Positions 7,464 to 15,753 of a stretch of DNA of 53,051 bases are shown here, one piece after another. The notes beneath the pieces were generated by a model that searched no databases, had not been told where the DNA came from, and saw nothing but the letters and a program-made list of their open reading frames with translations. The DNA lies in assembly GCF_009729075.1 (NCBI RefSeq), contig NZ_VTGY01000034.1, positions 1-53,051 on the forward strand. The letters run 5' to 3'. The translations under genes were made by a program, and so were the position numbers. This DNA is from Mycolicibacterium sp. CBMA 226 (GTDB lineage: Bacteria > Actinomycetota > Actinomycetes > Mycobacteriales > Mycobacteriaceae). The stretch's first letter is position 1, and every line of letters begins with the position of its first letter.

Positions 7464-10400
7464 ATGTCGAACGAAGAAAAAGTGCCTACCGACGAGCTGA
7501 CGCAGCGCATCGCTGACCTCTGCGCTGCCGACCCCCAACTTGCCGCCGCGCGCCCCCTTGCCGGGGTCGCCGCCGCCCTCGAAGAGCCCGGCATCCGGCT
7601 CCCCGAAATCATCCACACAGTCATGGCCGCCTACGCGGACCGGCCGGCTCTCGGCCAGCGCGCCGTCGAGTACGTCACCGAGAACGGCCGCACAGTCTCG
7701 CGGCTGCTGCCGCGCTACGACACCATCACCTACGGCGAGGCCTGGCAACAGATCCAGGCCCTCGACAATGCGCTTCTCGCCGGCACAGACGACAACGCCC
7801 CCGGCGGCGGTCAGCCAATCGTCGCCGCCGGCGACAGGGTCGCCATGCTCGGCTTCACGAGCGCCGAGTTCACGATCATCGACACCGCCCTCGCACGCGC
7901 CGGCGTCGTCGCCGTCCCGCTGCAGACCAGCGCGCCCGCCGAGCAGCTCCGCCCCATTCTCGACGAGACCGAACCCCGGGTGCTGTTCGCGGATGTGCGG
8001 TTCTTGGACGACGCCGTCGAGCTCGCCCTGGGGGCAGGCGCCGCGTTGACGCGCGTGGTCGTGTTCGACCACCACGCCCAGGTCGACGACGAGCGCGAGG
8101 CCGTCGAACGGGCCGCGACGCGCCTGGCCGAGCGTGGCGTCGTGGTCGAGACCCTCGGCGACATGGTGTCGCGCGGAGCCGCACTGCCGGCCGTTCACCC
8201 GTCTGCCCCGGCGGAGCCGGACCCGCTGCTGGTGCTGATCTACACCTCGGGCAGTACCGGCACCCCCAAGGGCGCCATGTATCCCGAGCGTCTGGTCACC
8301 AACGCCTGGCGGACCGGCTTGACGCACCAGCAGCCTGCGCTGCCGTCGATCGTCCTCAGCTTCCTGCCGATGAGCCACATGATGGGTCGCGGCACCGTCT
8401 ACCGCACGCTGTCCCACGGCGGCACCGTGTACTTCGCGGCCAAGAGCGATCTGTCCACTCTGCTGGAGGACATCGCGCTGGTCCGCCCGACGCAGATGAC
8501 CTTCGTGCCCCGCGTCTGGGAGATGATCCACCAGGAGGTCCAGAGCGAGGTCGACCGCCGCGCACTGGACGGTGTCTCCGAGCAGCAGGTCCTCGATGAA
8601 CGTAGCGTCAGCCTGATCGGTGGGCGCCAGCTCGTCGCGATGACGGGATCGGCGCCGATCTCGCCGGAGCTCAAGGCCTGGGTGCAGAAGTTCCTCGGGC
8701 TCGAGCTGATGGAGGCCTATGGCTCGACCGAAGCCGGTGGCGTCATGATCAGTGGCCACCTGAGCCGGCCGCCTGTGCTCGACTACAAGCTCGTCGACGT
8801 GCCCGAGCTCGGGTACCTGTCGACCGACCGTCCGCACCCCCGCGGCGAATTGCTGTTGAAGTCAACGGATCTGATCCCTGGCTACTACAAGCGGCCCGAC
8901 GTCACCGCCGACGTCTTCGACGCTGACGGCTTCTACCGCACCGGCGACATCGTCGCCGAACTCGGTCCCGATCACCTGCAGTACCTCGATCGCCGCAACA
9001 ACGTGCTGAAGCTGGCGCAGGGCGAGTTCGTGACGGCGTCCAAGCTCGAAGCCGCCTTCGGCACCAGCCCACTGATCCGGCAAATCTATGTGTACGGCAA
9101 CAGTTCTCGCTCCTACCTGCTGGCGGTGATCGTGCCGACTGTGGAAGCACTCGCGGGTGCTTCAGACCCGGAGGCGCTGCGGCCCGAACTGGCCGACGCG
9201 TTGCAGGCCGTGGCCCGCGAGTCCGGGCTGCAGTCGTACGAGATTCCCCGCGACTTCATCATCGAGACCGAACCGTTCTCGCTGGAGAACGGGCTGCTGA
9301 CCGGTGTGCGCAAGCTCGCGTGGCCGAAGCTGAAGGCCCGGTACGGCGCCGAATTGGAGCAGCTGTACACCGAACTGGCCGAAGGTCAGGCCGCTGAGTT
9401 ACGGGCGCTTCGATCATTGCGCGCGTCCGACGCGCCGGTGCTCGAGACCGTGTTGCGCGCTGTCGGCGCCACGCTCGGCGCGGCCAGCTCCGACGTCGCG
9501 GGCGACGCCCACTTCACCGACCTGGGCGGAGATTCGTTGTCGGCGTTGACCTTCGGCAACCTGCTCGAGGAAATCTTCGAGGTCGAGGTGCCGGTTGGCG
9601 TGATCGTCAGCCCGGCCACCGATCTGGCGGGCGTGGCGACCTACATCGAGGGGGAGCGCGCGGCCGGCAGCAAGCGGCCGACGTTCTCCACCGTGCACGG
9701 CAAGAACGCCACCGAGGCGCGCGCCGCCGACCTGACGCTGGACAAGTTCATCGACGCCGCGACATTGGCCGCCGCACCGTCGCTGCCGGGTCCCGCCTCG
9801 GAGGTCCGCACCGTATTGCTCACGGGCGCAACCGGATTCCTCGGTCGCTACCTGGCGCTGGAATGGCTCGAGCGGATGGACCTGGTCGACGGCAAGGTCA
9901 TCTGCCTGGTCCGCGGCAAGTCCGACGCCGACGCCCGTGCCCGTCTCGATGCGACGTTCGACAGCGGCGACCCGAAGCTGCTGGCGCACTACCAGGCCCT
10001 CGCCGCCGACCACCTCGAGGTCATCGCCGGCGACAAGGGCGAGGCCAATCTCGGTTTGTTGCAGGAGGTTTGGCAGCGGCTGGCCGACGACGTCGATGTG
10101 ATCGTGGACCCAGCCGCGCTGGTGAACCACGTGCTGCCCTACAGCGAGCTGTTCGGCCCGAACGCCCTGGGTACCGCCGAGCTGATCCGCATCGCCCTGA
10201 CCACTCGGATCAAGCCGTTCGCCTACGTCTCGACCATCGCGGTCGGTGGCGGTGTCGCGCCCGGCGAGTTCGTCGAGGCTGCCGACGTCCGCGTCATGAG
10301 CGCCGTGCGGTCGGTCGATGACACCTACGCCAACGGGTACGGCAACAGCAAGTGGGCCGGCGAGGTGTTGCTGCGTGAGGCCAACGACCTTTGCGGACTT

Positions 10401-11012
10401 CCCGTTTCGGTGTTCCGCTGCGACATGATCCTGGCCGACACGTCGTACGCGGGCCAGCTGAACCTGCCCGACATGTTCACCCGCATGATGTTCTCGCTGG
10501 TGGCCACCGGTATCGCGCCGAAGTCGTTCTACGAGCTCGATGCCGCCGGCAACCGCCAGCGTGCCCACTACGACGGGCTGCCGGTCGAGTTCGTCTCCGA
10601 GTCCATCTCGATACTGGCGGTGCAGGTCGCGGCCGGTGAATCCGATTCGACGTTCGAGACCTACCATGTGATGAACCCGTACGACGACGGCATCGGCATG
10701 GACGAGTTCGTCGACTGGCTCATCGAAGCCGGGTATTCCGTTGCCCGCGTGGATGATTACGCCGACTGGCTGGACCGGTTCGAGACGGCGCTGCGCGGCC
10801 TGCCGGACCGGCAGCGCCAGGCGTCACTGCTGCCGCTGCTGCACAACTACCAGCAGCCGAGCTACCCGGTGCGGGGGTCCATCGCCCCCGTCGATCGGTT
10901 CCGCGCCGCGGTGCAGAACGCGAAAATCGGTGCGGACAAGGATATTCCGCACATCGGTGCGCCGGTGATCGTCAAGTACATCACCGACCTGCAGTTGCTC
11001 GGCCTGCTCTGA
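7464..11012 (+). CDS. car: Carboxylic acid reductase, FadD9-like (CAR 2)
   Basis: 1182-residue enzyme of the same three-domain design. Adenylation motif YTSGSTGTPKG is near residue 260, GGDSLSAL with Ser about 690, TGATGFLG near 788, and the reductase Y-x3-K in GYGNSKW at about 959-963. VDPAALVNHV and RKLAWPKLK match my memory of FadD9 (Rv2590) rather than the Nocardia enzyme. The chosen ATG follows a GAGG; the 28 codons upstream in frame are leader-like. Relative to CAR 3 it has an extra Gly/Pro-rich segment near residue 105-120. Most divergence from CAR 3 is in the adenylation half; the reductase half is nearly identical at DNA level. It needs 4'-phosphopantetheinylation by an enzyme not in this window. 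Confidence 0.95.
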   Translation: MSNEEKVPTDELTQRIADLCAADPQLAAARPLAGVAAALEEPGIRLPEIIHTVMAAYADRPALGQRAVEYVTENGRTVSRLLPRYDTITYGEAWQQIQALDNALLAGTDDNAPGGGQPIVAAGDRVAMLGFTSAEFTIIDTALARAGVVAVPLQTSAPAEQLRPILDETEPRVLFADVRFLDDAVELALGAGAALTRVVVFDHHAQVDDEREAVERAATRLAERGVVVETLGDMVSRGAALPAVHPSAPAEPDPLLVLIYTSGSTGTPKGAMYPERLVTNAWRTGLTHQQPALPSIVLSFLPMSHMMGRGTVYRTLSHGGTVYFAAKSDLSTLLEDIALVRPTQMTFVPRVWEMIHQEVQSEVDRRALDGVSEQQVLDERSVSLIGGRQLVAMTGSAPISPELKAWVQKFLGLELMEAYGSTEAGGVMISGHLSRPPVLDYKLVDVPELGYLSTDRPHPRGELLLKSTDLIPGYYKRPDVTADVFDADGFYRTGDIVAELGPDHLQYLDRRNNVLKLAQGEFVTASKLEAAFGTSPLIRQIYVYGNSSRSYLLAVIVPTVEALAGASDPEALRPELADALQAVARESGLQSYEIPRDFIIETEPFSLENGLLTGVRKLAWPKLKARYGAELEQLYTELAEGQAAELRALRSLRASDAPVLETVLRAVGATLGAASSDVAGDAHFTDLGGDSLSALTFGNLLEEIFEVEVPVGVIVSPATDLAGVATYIEGERAAGSKRPTFSTVHGKNATEARAADLTLDKFIDAATLAAAPSLPGPASEVRTVLLTGATGFLGRYLALEWLERMDLVDGKVICLVRGKSDADARARLDATFDSGDPKLLAHYQALAADHLEVIAGDKGEANLGLLQEVWQRLADDVDVIVDPAALVNHVLPYSELFGPNALGTAELIRIALTTRIKPFAYVSTIAVGGGVAPGEFVEAADVRVMSAVRSVDDTYANGYGNSKWAGEVLLREANDLCGLPVSVFRCDMILADTSYAGQLNLPDMFTRMMFSLVATGIAPKSFYELDAAGNRQRAHYDGLPVEFVSESISILAVQVAAGESDSTFETYHVMNPYDDGIGMDEFVDWLIEAGYSVARVDDYADWLDRFETALRGLPDRQRQASLLPLLHNYQQPSYPVRGSIAPVDRFRAAVQNAKIGADKDIPHIGAPVIVKYITDLQLLGLL

Positions 11013-11022
11013 GCTGACCGTG

Positions 11023-11068
11023 GGATTTGTGCACGTTTGGTTGCGCCCAAGGTGACTGAACGTGCACA
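11023..11068 (+). terminator. Hairpin downstream of CAR 2, a diverged relative of the palindrome family
   Basis: Perfect 10-bp arms TGTGCACGTT (11028-11037) and AACGTGCACA (11059-11068) enclose a shorter TTGG/CCAA stem. It sits 15 nt after the CAR 2 stop, and GGGATTTGTGCACG matches the opening of the palindromes at 14725 and elsewhere. Likely a terminator. Confidence 0.55.
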
Positions 11069-11187
11069 CGTCACAGGAAACTGGCAGGCGGCCGCCGGAA
11101 CAACGGTGGCCGCGCCTGCGTCATTCAATTAGTGGGATGCAACGGCGCGTTCCCATTCGAGATTTCGATTTTTCGTGAGGTTTCTTC

Positions 11188-14100
11188 ATGTCGATTGACC
11201 ATGTCGAGAGCACCAACGACGGGCTCGCCCGCCGGATCGCTGAATTGCTCGCCAATGATCCGCAGTTCGCCGCGGCCGTGCCACTGCAGTCGGTGGCCGA
11301 GTCGGTCGAAAAGCCCGGTATGCGATTGCCCGAGATCGTGAAGACCGTCCTCGAGGGCTACGCCGACCGGACCGCCCTCGGGCAGCGCGCCGTCGAGTTC
11401 GTCACCGAGAACGGCCGCACCGTCGCGCGGTTGCTGCCGAAGTACGACACCATCACCTACCGCGAATTATGGGACCGCATTCGCGCCGTCGCCGCCGCGC
11501 TGCACGCGGACGGCGTCAAGGCCGGCGACCGCGTCGCCATCCTGGGCTTCACCAGCACCGATTACACCGTCATCGACACCGCGCTCGGACAGATCGGCGC
11601 GGTTTCGGTGCCGCTGCAGACCAGCTCCGCGGCCTCGTCTCTGCTGCCGATCGTCGCCGAGACCGAACCCGTGCTGATCGCCGTGAGCGCGGACTACGTC
11701 TCCGACGCCGTCGAGCTCGCGGTCGGTGGCCCGGCTCCGGCGCGCTTCGTGGTTTTCGACCACCACCCGGAGGTCGACGACGAACGCGAGGCCATCGAAC
11801 GGGCGCGGGCGGCATTCGCCGAAGCCGGCCTGAACGTCACGGTCGAGACCTTCGGCGATGTGCTCGGCCGCGGCCGCGAGCTGCCGTCCGCCCCGGCCCC
11901 GGCCCCGGTCTCCGACGACGCTGACCCGCTGGCCCTGCTGATCTACACGTCCGGTTCGACCGGTGCGCCCAAGGGTGCGATGTACCCCGAGAGCAACATG
12001 ACGAGCTTCTGGCGGCGGGCGAGCACGGCGTGGTTCGGCCCGAGCGAGGCGTCGATCAACCTGGCGTTCATGCCGATGAGCCACGTCATGGGCCGCGGCA
12101 TCCTGTACTCCAGCCTGGCCAACGGCGGCATCGTCTACTTCGCCGCCAAGAGCGACTTGTCCACTCTGCTGGAGGATTTCGCGCTGGCACGGCCTACCGA
12201 GCTGAACCTGGTGCCCCGCGTCTGGGAGATGCTGTACCTGGAATTCCAGAGCCGCGTCGACAAGCTGGTGCCGGCCGGCGCCGGCGAAGCCGAGCGCGAC
12301 GACATCGAGCAGCAGGTGATGGCCGACATGCGGCAGAACCTGATCGGTGGCCGCTACATCAAGGCGATGACCGGCTCGGCGCCGATCACCGACGAGCTCA
12401 AGGCCTGGGTGGAGAAGTTCCTCGGCATCCACCTGCTGGAGGGCTACGGGTCCACCGAGGCCGGCATGGTCTTCTTCGACGGCGTCATCCAGCGCCCGCC
12501 GACCCTGGACTACAAGCTGGTCGACGTGCCCGACCTCGGCTACTACCTGACCGACCAGCCGTACCCGCGTGGTGAGCTGCTGGTGAAGACCCAGTACCTG
12601 TTCCCGGGCTACTACAAGCGGCCCGAGGTCACCGCCAGCGTGTTCGACGAGGACGGTTTCTACCGCACCGGCGATGTCGTCGCCGAGATCGGCCCCGACC
12701 AGATCCAGTACGTCGACCGCCGCAACAACGTGCTGAAGCTGGCGCAGGGCGAGTTCGTCACGCTGGCCAAGCTGGAGGCGGCGTTCAGCAACAACAGCCC
12801 GCTGGTCCGGCAGATCTACGTCTACGGCAACAGCGCCCAGCCGTACCTGCTGGCTGTCGTCGTCCCGACCGAAGATGCCTTGGCCCGTTGGGATTCCGCC
12901 GAACTGAAGCAGCGGATCAGCGATTCACTGCAGGAGGTCGCCAAGGCCGCCGAACTGCAGTCCTACGAGATTCCGCGCGACTTCATCGTGGAGACCGAAC
13001 CGTTCTCGCTGGAGAACGGGCTGCTGACCGGCATCCGCAAGCTGGCCTGGCCGAAGCTGAAGGCGCACTACGGTCCGGCGCTGGAAGACCTGTACGCGAG
13101 TCTCGCTGCGGGACAGGCCGATGAACTCCGTGCGCTGCGGCAGCACGGCGCCGAGGGCCCGGCCCTCCCGACCGTCATCCGCGCGGCCAGTGCGCTGCTC
13201 GGCGCCTCCGGTGAGGTGTCGGCCGATGCCCACTTCACCGACCTCGGCGGAGACTCGTTGTCGGCGTTGACCTTCGGCAACCTGCTGGAGGAGATCTTCG
13301 GCGTCGAGGTCCAGGTCGGCATCATCGTCAGCCCCGCCAACGACCTGGCAGCTCTGGCCGCCTACATCGAGAACGAACGCAGCGGTGGTGCCAAACGCCC
13401 CAGCTTCAGCTCGGTGCACGGCAAGAACGCCGTCGAGGTGCGTGCGGCAGACCTGACGCTGGACAAGTTCATCGACGCCAAGACGCTGGCTGCGGCCGCG
13501 TCGCTGCCCGGTCCCGCGGCGGAGGTCCGCACCGTATTGCTCACGGGCGCAACCGGGTTCCTGGGCCGCTACCTGGCGCTGGAATGGCTCGAGCGGATGG
13601 ACCTGGTCGACGGCAAGGTGATCGCCCTGGTGCGCGCCAAGTCCGACGCCGAGGCCCGTGCCCGTCTCGATGCGACGTTCGACTCCGGTGACCCGAAGCT
13701 GCTGGCGCACTACCAGGCGCTCGCCGCTGACCACCTCGAAGTGATCGCGGGTGACAAGGGCGACGAGAATCTCGGTCTCTCGCAGGAGGTTTGGCAGCGG
13801 CTGGCCGACGACGTCGATGTGATCGTTGACCCGGCCGCACTGGTGAACCACGTGCTGCCCTACAGCGAACTGTTCGGCCCGAACGCCCTGGGTACCGCCG
13901 AGCTGATCCGCATCGCCCTCACCACCCGGCAGAAGCCGTACATCTACGTCTCCACGATCGGCGTCGGTGACCAGCTGGCGCCGGGCACGTTCACCGAAGA
14001 GGCGGACGTCCGCGTGATGAGCCCGGTGCGTGCGGTGCACGACGGCTACGCGAACGGCTACGGCAACAGCAAGTGGGCCGGCGAGGTGCTGCTGCGTGAG

Positions 14101-14718
14101 GCCAATGACCTTTGCGGACTTCCGGTTTCGGTGTTCCGCTGCGACATGATCCTCGCGGATACGTCGTACGCGGGCCAGCTGAACCTGCCCGACATGTTCA
14201 CCCGCATGATGTTCTCGCTGGTGGCCACCGGTATCGCGCCGTACTCGTTCTACGAACGTGACGCCGAGGGCAAGCGGCAGGCCGCGCACTACGACGGCCT
14301 GCCCGTCGAGTTCATCGCCGAGGCCATCGACACGCTGGGCGTGCGCCCCGCCGGTGAGTTCGTCACCTACCACGTGATGAACCCGCACTCCGACGGCCTG
14401 GGTATGGACGAGTTCGTCGACTGGCTGATCGAAGCGGGGTATTCCATTGCCCGCGTTGATGATTACGCCGAATGGCTGGCCCGGTTCGAGACCACCCTGC
14501 GGGCCCTGCCGGACCGGCAGCGCCAGGCGTCGCTGCTGCCGCTGCTGCACAACTACCAGAAGCCCGAGCACCCGCACAACGGGTCTATCGCGCCGGTGGT
14601 GGTGTTCCGCGAGGCGGTGCAGGAGGCCAAGCTCGGCCCGGACAAGGACATCCCGCATGTCACCGCGCCGGTGATCGTCAAGTACATCACCGACCTGCAG
14701 TTGCTCGGCCTGCTCTGA
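11188..14718 (+). CDS. car: Carboxylic acid reductase, FadD9-like (CAR 3)
   Basis: 1176-residue enzyme: YTSGSTGAPKG near residue 253, conserved PMSHVMGR histidine, GGDSLSAL with Ser about 690, TGATGFLG near 787, and Y-x3-K in GYGNSKW at about 958-962. A GTGAGG ribosome-binding site lies 7 nt before ATG 11188. It shares the FadD9-like traits of CAR 2 (VDPAALVNHV, RKLAWPKLK). The 175-nt gap from CAR 2 contains a hairpin but no copy of the ATCGNTAGTT motif seen before CAR 1 and CAR 2, so it may be regulated differently. It ends in a shared palindrome with the DUF559 gene. Confidence 0.95.
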   Translation: MSIDHVESTNDGLARRIAELLANDPQFAAAVPLQSVAESVEKPGMRLPEIVKTVLEGYADRTALGQRAVEFVTENGRTVARLLPKYDTITYRELWDRIRAVAAALHADGVKAGDRVAILGFTSTDYTVIDTALGQIGAVSVPLQTSSAASSLLPIVAETEPVLIAVSADYVSDAVELAVGGPAPARFVVFDHHPEVDDEREAIERARAAFAEAGLNVTVETFGDVLGRGRELPSAPAPAPVSDDADPLALLIYTSGSTGAPKGAMYPESNMTSFWRRASTAWFGPSEASINLAFMPMSHVMGRGILYSSLANGGIVYFAAKSDLSTLLEDFALARPTELNLVPRVWEMLYLEFQSRVDKLVPAGAGEAERDDIEQQVMADMRQNLIGGRYIKAMTGSAPITDELKAWVEKFLGIHLLEGYGSTEAGMVFFDGVIQRPPTLDYKLVDVPDLGYYLTDQPYPRGELLVKTQYLFPGYYKRPEVTASVFDEDGFYRTGDVVAEIGPDQIQYVDRRNNVLKLAQGEFVTLAKLEAAFSNNSPLVRQIYVYGNSAQPYLLAVVVPTEDALARWDSAELKQRISDSLQEVAKAAELQSYEIPRDFIVETEPFSLENGLLTGIRKLAWPKLKAHYGPALEDLYASLAAGQADELRALRQHGAEGPALPTVIRAASALLGASGEVSADAHFTDLGGDSLSALTFGNLLEEIFGVEVQVGIIVSPANDLAALAAYIENERSGGAKRPSFSSVHGKNAVEVRAADLTLDKFIDAKTLAAAASLPGPAAEVRTVLLTGATGFLGRYLALEWLERMDLVDGKVIALVRAKSDAEARARLDATFDSGDPKLLAHYQALAADHLEVIAGDKGDENLGLSQEVWQRLADDVDVIVDPAALVNHVLPYSELFGPNALGTAELIRIALTTRQKPYIYVSTIGVGDQLAPGTFTEEADVRVMSPVRAVHDGYANGYGNSKWAGEVLLREANDLCGLPVSVFRCDMILADTSYAGQLNLPDMFTRMMFSLVATGIAPYSFYERDAEGKRQAAHYDGLPVEFIAEAIDTLGVRPAGEFVTYHVMNPHSDGLGMDEFVDWLIEAGYSIARVDDYAEWLARFETTLRALPDRQRQASLLPLLHNYQKPEHPHNGSIAPVVVFREAVQEAKLGPDKDIPHVTAPVIVKYITDLQLLGLL

Positions 14719-14724
14719 CATAGG

Positions 14725-14773
14725 GATTTGTGCACGATTTTCCGCGGCTGCCGCGGAAAATCGTGCACAAATC
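14725..14773. repeat. Palindromic repeat copy A (bidirectional terminator-like)
   Basis: 49 nt with perfect 23-nt arms starting GATTTGTGCACGATTTTCCG and a 3-nt loop (CTG). It lies 6 nt after the CAR 3 stop and 1 nt from the stop of the convergent DUF559 gene. The same arm sequence recurs at 15687 and 33447, so this is a repeat family rather than an isolated terminator. Confidence 0.85.
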
Positions 14774-14774
14774 T

Positions 14775-15644
14775 TCAGGCGGCGTGCCTGAAACGCAGGG
14801 CATTCCGTATTTCGGCGAGCACCCGGTCGGGATATTCGGTCAGATCCAGCCAGGTGAACCGCAAGATCTGATAGCCGAGCAGCGAGATGATGTTCTGCCG
14901 CTTCCGGTCGTTCTCGAAGTCGTCAGCACTGCTGTGAAAGGCCCACCCGTCGACTTCGATGGCAAGTCGGGCTGCCGGGAAGACGACGTCGACCTTATAA
15001 CCGGCAACAGGGCAGTTGGCTTTCCATCCCGTGATCTTGTTGCGGCGCAACAGCTTGACGAGCAGGCGCTCGGCTTCGGAGCGGGCTCCGTCTTCCGCTG
15101 AAATCAGCAGTATCCGAGCTGCGGGCGAACCGTGCCGTCCTTTGTTGCGCAGATGCGCATCCCAGAGGTGCTTCAGCTCGACGTGCCGCTGCAGCGCCGA
15201 GTCCATCAGCTTGGCGCCACCTCCGCGTCGGGTCGCGGCTTCGATCACCGTCAGCGGAAGTGCGGTGACACGCAATCCGCCACGTTCGACGATGTCCTGT
15301 GGCAGTAGGTCGCGGCGGCGGACCCGAATGCCGTCGCGCTTCCGATGATTGCTGACCTTCGGCACGGTGACTTCGACGGTCTCCGGCGCGTAGTGAGTGA
15401 CGCCCAGCCACCACGCGGCCGCCAGTCCGCTGGCGGTGGCCGTCGCGCCGTAGGACCAGACTGCGCTGCGTACGCGGGCCGCATCGCTGAACGGACGATC
15501 GTCGACGAAGAACACTCCGGGTGCGCATCGCAGCCAGTGTCCGGAGCGGACCCGGCGGCTGATGGCGTCGTCGCTGATCCCGGCGGTCCGGGCCTGCGCG
15601 CGGGTGATCACGCCATCGTGGCGACGAAGGTAGTCATCAAGCAC
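14775..15644 (-). CDS. AbiEi-like N-domain plus DUF559 (Vsr-like) endonuclease domain protein
   Basis: 289 residues. The N-terminal 50 residues (GVITRAQARTAGI, then SRRVRSGHW) look like the winged-helix domain of AbiEi-type antitoxins. The C-terminal third resembles DUF559/Vsr PD-(D/E)xK nucleases, with SEAER near 204, KVDVVFP near 230, and AIEVDGW with E-x-D near 240. The biological role of this common actinobacterial family is not established to my knowledge. The gene starts with GTG, lies alone, and is bracketed by palindrome copies A and B. No toxin partner is next to it. Confidence 0.8.
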   Translation of the reverse strand: MLDDYLRRHDGVITRAQARTAGISDDAISRRVRSGHWLRCAPGVFFVDDRPFSDAARVRSAVWSYGATATASGLAAAWWLGVTHYAPETVEVTVPKVSNHRKRDGIRVRRRDLLPQDIVERGGLRVTALPLTVIEAATRRGGGAKLMDSALQRHVELKHLWDAHLRNKGRHGSPAARILLISAEDGARSEAERLLVKLLRRNKITGWKANCPVAGYKVDVVFPAARLAIEVDGWAFHSSADDFENDRKRQNIISLLGYQILRFTWLDLTEYPDRVLAEIRNALRFRHAA

Positions 15645-15686
15645 GCAGATTCGGACGTATGCGGTGGCTCCGCGGTTCCATCAACT

Positions 15687-15739
15687 GCGATTTGTGCACG
15701 GTTTTCCGCGCTGACCGCGGAAAATCGTGCACAAATCGC
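15687..15739. repeat. Palindromic repeat copy B
   Basis: 53 nt with 24-nt arms beginning GCGATTTGTGCACGGTTTTC, one G-T mismatch between arms, and the 5-nt loop CTGAC. It lies 14 nt beyond the stop of the lipase-like gene and 42 nt upstream of the DUF559 start, so it could end the former's transcript or act in control of the latter. Confidence 0.85.
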
Positions 15740-15753
15740 TCGAGGGAGGATGG

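Noticed and set aside
12925..14721. 598-codon open frame antisense to CAR 3
   Set aside because: Shadow frame of a well-supported gene; a similar one lies opposite CAR 2, as expected from shared codon bias.
14725..15739. The palindrome-bracketed segment as a classical insertion sequence
   Set aside because: Each flank is a self-complementary hairpin rather than one terminal inverted repeat, there is no transposase, and no target-site duplication is visible.
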